Shown in pieces: positions 61,519 through 64,000 of a stretch of DNA of 64,000 nucleotides. The stretch lies in NCBI RefSeq assembly GCF_042752395.1, contig NZ_JBHYXZ010000001.1, forward strand, positions 71,537-135,536, written 5' to 3'. The stretch comes from Actinosynnema sp042752395. Its GTDB lineage: Bacteria > Actinomycetota > Actinomycetes > Mycobacteriales > Pseudonocardiaceae. Every line of letters begins with the position of its first letter. Position 1 is the stretch's first letter. A model generated the notes under the pieces. It saw only the letters and a list, made by a program, of their open reading frames with translations, ran no database searches and was not told the DNA's origin. The position numbers were made by a program, and so were the translations under genes.

Positions 61519-62004
61519 TCAGTCGGGCGTGATGATCCGGTCGGCGCGGGCCTTCGTGCCGTCCACGGCGAACCAGCCCCGTTCGAACGCCTGCCAGCGC
61601 CGCAGGTGCTCGCGGCTCGCCTCGCCGTCCCGGGCCACGGCCCGGCGCAGCCGTTCCTCCGGGTCGGGCACCTCGACCCAGATCGCCTCGTCCAGCAGCG
61701 GCGCGATCGAGCGGCGGGCCGCCGAGACGCCCTCGATGACCAGCACCTCCGGCACCGGCACGCGCACCAGGTCGCCGGGCTTCGGCGAGCCGCCCGTCCA
61801 GTCCATGCGCCGGTAGCGGGCCTCGCGGCCGTGCCGGAGCGGGTCGAGGACGTCGGCGACCAGGCGCGGCCACCACGACACCGGGTCGGTCCAGGTGGCG
61901 AAGTGGTCCGTGGGCACCACGACCGCGCCCGGCCGCAGGGCCAGGCGCGCCGCGTAGGTCGACTTGCCCGAGCCGGACGGCCCGTCGACCGCGACGATCC
62001 TCAC
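61519..62004 (-). CDS. Uridine kinase-like P-loop protein
   Basis: A 161-residue small kinase. N-terminal Walker A VDGPSGSGKSTYAARL, then VVPTDHFATW (uridine kinase-like DxxxFY region) and VLVIEGVSAARRSIAPLLDE (Walker B-like). Shorter than true uridine kinase, so a nucleoside or small-molecule kinase of unknown substrate. GTG 62004 overlaps the recR stop (GTGA). Confidence 0.75.
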   Translation of the reverse strand: MRIVAVDGPSGSGKSTYAARLALRPGAVVVPTDHFATWTDPVSWWPRLVADVLDPLRHGREARYRRMDWTGGSPKPGDLVRVPVPEVLVIEGVSAARRSIAPLLDEAIWVEVPDPEERLRRAVARDGEASREHLRRWQAFERGWFAVDGTKARADRIITPD

Positions 62005-62594
62005 ATGCTGCGCCGGCCGGACAGGGCCCGGCCGAGGGTCAGCTCGTCGGCGAACTCCAGGTCGCCGCCCATCGGCAGGCCCGACGCGAGCCGGGTGACG
62101 GTGAGGCCCGGGAAGTCGCGCAGCATCCGCACCAGGTAGGTCGCGGTCGCCTCGCCCTCGGTGTTCGGGTCCGTGGCGATGATGATCTCCGACACCTCGG
62201 TGCCGATCCGGGTGAGCAGCTGCCTGATCCGCAGCTGGTCCGGACCGACGCCCGAGAGCGGGTCGAGCGCGCCGCCCAGGACGTGGTAGCGGCCCTTGAA
62301 CTCGCGGGTCCGCTCGACCGCCAGCACGTCCTTCGGCTCCTCCACCACGCAGATCAGGCTCAGGTCGCGGCGCGGGTCGCGACAGATGCGGCAGGTCGCC
62401 TCGGCCGAGACGTTGCCGCACACGTCGCAGAACACCACGCCGTCCTTCACCTTCTGCAACGCGTCCTGGAGCCGGCCGATGTCGGCCGGGTCCGCGGCGA
62501 GCAGGTGGAAGGCGATGCGCTGCGCGCTCTTCGGACCGACGCCCGGCAACCGGCCGAGCTCGTCGATCAAGTCCTGGACGGGCCCCTCGTACAT
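62001..62594 (-). CDS. recR: Recombination protein RecR
   Basis: A 197-residue recombination mediator. Helix-hairpin-helix LPGVGPKSAQRIAFHLL, zinc finger C56-x2-C59-x8-C68-x2-C71, and Toprim domain (LICVVEEPKDVLAVE; TDPNTEGEATATYL). Works with RecO/RecF to load RecA at gaps. ATG overlaps the ybaB stop as TGATG. Confidence 0.96.
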   Translation of the reverse strand: MYEGPVQDLIDELGRLPGVGPKSAQRIAFHLLAADPADIGRLQDALQKVKDGVVFCDVCGNVSAEATCRICRDPRRDLSLICVVEEPKDVLAVERTREFKGRYHVLGGALDPLSGVGPDQLRIRQLLTRIGTEVSEIIIATDPNTEGEATATYLVRMLRDFPGLTVTRLASGLPMGGDLEFADELTLGRALSGRRSM

Positions 62595-62941
62595 CAGCCG
62601 AACAGCTTCCCGAGGCCGCCCAGGTCGTCCATCCCGCCCATGCCGCTGGCCAGCGGGCCCATCTTCTGGGCCGCCAGCTCCTGCGCGGCGCGGTTGGCGT
62701 CGCGCACGGCCGCGACCACCAGGTCGGACAGCGTCTCGACGTCGTCCGGGTCGACCACCTTCGGGTCGATGCTCAGGCTCTTCAGCTCACCGCCGCCGGA
62801 CACGACGGCGGTCACCAGACCGCCGCCGGCGGTGCCGGTGACCTCGGCCTCGGCCAGCTCCTGCTGCGCAGCGGCCAACTGCTGCTGCATCTTCTGCGCC
62901 TGCTGGAGGATTTGCTGCATGTTGGGCCCACCGGGTTGCAC
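62594..62941 (-). CDS. YbaB/EbfC nucleoid-associated protein
   Basis: A 115-residue dimeric DNA-binding protein: a long N-terminal helix (MQQILQQAQKMQQQLAAAQQ), central strands (VTGTAGGGLVTAVVSGGGEL) and SIDPKVVDPDDVETLSDLV. Usual partner of recR and dnaX in the same operon. Confidence 0.95.
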   Translation of the reverse strand: MQPGGPNMQQILQQAQKMQQQLAAAQQELAEAEVTGTAGGGLVTAVVSGGGELKSLSIDPKVVDPDDVETLSDLVVAAVRDANRAAQELAAQKMGPLASGMGGMDDLGGLGKLFG

Positions 62942-62994
62942 CGCGGGTTCCTCTCTTCGGGGTCTGCCGCCGTTCGCCAGCGTAGTCGCGTCGA

Positions 62995-64000
62995 TCAGCC
63001 CTTCAACGGGCGAGCGCCCAGCTCGTCGGCGAGGAGCTTGAGCACCACGGCCTCCGGGTCGAGCCGCTGGTCGTCCGCGTCGCCCGGCAGGGCCGCCTCG
63101 GCCAGCATCTCCTCCTCGTCCACCGGCTCCGGCGGGAGGGGCTCATCGGGCTCCGGGGGCTCGGGGGGCGGCGGGATGTCGTCCGCCGGCGGGCGGCCGG
63201 CCGGCGCGGAGCGGTTCGGCTCCGGGCGGCGGGCCTGCGCCTGGCTCGGCCGGGTCGGCGCGGGGCGCTGCGGCTTCTGCGGCGCGGGCCGGGCCGGCGC
63301 GACGGCACTCGCCTCGCCGTGCACGCACCGGACCTGCCACGTGCCGCCCAGGACCTGCGCGAACGCGGCGGCGATGGCGTCGGCGTTGCGCGGTTCGGCG
63401 AGCCTGCGGGCCAGCGGGGCGGAGGTGTGGGCGAGGGTGACCGTCGTGCCGTCGACGTCGGCGACGGTGGCGTTGGTCAGCATCGCCTCGGTGCTGCGGC
63501 TCGCGCCGCGCACCACGCTCAACAGCTCCGACCAGCGACGACGCACCTCGACCGCGTCGATGCCGCCGGAGGGCGCCGCCGCCGGGGCGGCGGGTTCCCG
63601 GTGCGTCGGCGCGTCGGCCGCCGGGGGCTGCGGCGCGGACGCGGGCCACGCGGCACTCGGCGAACCGGCGTGCGGCGGCGCGGCGTGTGACGAACCCGTG
63701 GGCGCGGCACTCGCGGGACGGGCGTGCGGCTCGGGGGTGTGGGCGGGCGCGGCGCTCGGCGGGGCGGCATGCGGCGCGCCGGCGCTCGGCGGGGCGGTGT
63801 GGGCAGGTGGGGCGGTGTGGGCGGGAGCGCCGGCGTGCGGCGGCGGCGCCGCGTCCGGGGACGGCGCGGCAGCAGGTCGCGCGGGCGTCGCCGCCCCCGC
63901 GCGGGGGGCGCCGGCGGGCCGGCGCTCGGCCCCGCCGAGCACCCGGGGGGGCGGGGGGCCGGGCGCGGCGGGGGGGGGGGGGGGGGCGGGCGCGCGCCGG
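62995..64000 (-). CDS. dnaX: DNA polymerase III gamma/tau subunit, C-terminal part
   Basis: Only the C-terminal part is in the window. A His/Pro/Ala-rich low-complexity linker leads to domain III-like sequence VEVRRRWSELLSVVRGASRS and TSAPLARRLAEPRNADAI, then a second Pro-rich linker and the terminal LKLLADELGARPLKG. The ATPase domain lies beyond the window. Position before ybaB-recR is canonical. The 17-G run near 63970 may corrupt the frame at the edge. Confidence 0.85.
   Translation of the reverse strand, partial: RRAPAPPPPPAAPGPPPPRVLGGAERRPAGAPRAGAATPARPAAAPSPDAAPPPHAGAPAHTAPPAHTAPPSAGAPHAAPPSAAPAHTPEPHARPASAAPTGSSHAAPPHAGSPSAAWPASAPQPPAADAPTHREPAAPAAAPSGGIDAVEVRRRWSELLSVVRGASRSTEAMLTNATVADVDGTTVTLAHTSAPLARRLAEPRNADAIAAAFAQVLGGTWQVRCVHGEASAVAPARPAPQKPQRPAPTRPSQAQARRPEPNRSAPAGRPPADDIPPPPEPPEPDEPLPPEPVDEEEMLAEAALPGDADDQRLDPEAVVLKLLADELGARPLKG

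Overview
The window is high-GC actinobacterial chromosome. Frequent GTG starts, leaderless promoters, WhiB, Fur-catalase and SARP-type genes, and gene order point to the Pseudonocardiaceae (Saccharothrix/Lentzea/Actinosynnema-like), inferred without any database search. Two backbone blocks match conserved actinobacterial order. The first (1-9.4 kb) has DUF4177, RidA, two ArsA/Get3-like ATPases, WhiB4-like, a PASTA-carrying class A penicillin-binding protein, GatB/YqeY and a metallophosphoesterase, corresponding to M. tuberculosis Rv3678A-Rv3683. The second (38-64 kb) holds asd-lysC, leuA, recR-ybaB-dnaX, corresponding to Rv3708c-Rv3721c.

From 9,377 to 26,610 a 17.2-kb actinomycete integrative and conjugative element (AICE) sits in a tRNA-Pro(CGG) gene, bounded by perfect 44-bp direct repeats. 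It is read mostly on the minus strand. In order it has: a putative left end with a replacement tRNA terminator and integrase arm site; a tyrosine integrase with a LacI-type helix-turn-helix inserted in its catalytic domain; an excisionase-like protein; a replication block (prim-pol, small cytosine methyltransferase, ATPase) whose cistrons are joined by two near-identical 17-codon coupling ORFs and bracketed by two clusters of AAACCCGC repeats; a CAGGGAAG repeat cluster beside the FtsK-like translocase gene (candidate transfer locus); membrane transfer proteins; and a series of very small cysteine-containing proteins, two of them behind a duplicated double-hairpin leader.

The right end of the element is different in texture: lower GC, plus-strand, with an HTH-sensor protein and a PP2C phosphatase divergent from the transfer operon. 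Three phased copies of GGGGGTSTAAAC occupy the shared promoter region. Beyond lie a small MerR-like protein, a 77-residue protein and a six-repeat, partly degenerate type I-E CRISPR array with no cas genes, only 167 bp from attR.

The remaining host DNA (26.6-38 kb and 46-62 kb) is accessory metabolism and stress response: aldo/keto reductase with HxlR regulator, methyltransferases, an S9 peptidase, Dps, Ohr, an FMN reductase, esterase, Fur-catalase, MFS exporter, gluconokinase, epoxide hydrolase with WYL regulator, secreted I36 inhibitor, TetR and HxlR regulators with visible palindromic operators, an oligopeptide ABC transporter and a large SARP-NB-ARC-TPR regulator. leuA has a readable attenuator leader peptide. 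The last ~30 bases (17-G run) look like low-quality sequence at a contig end.
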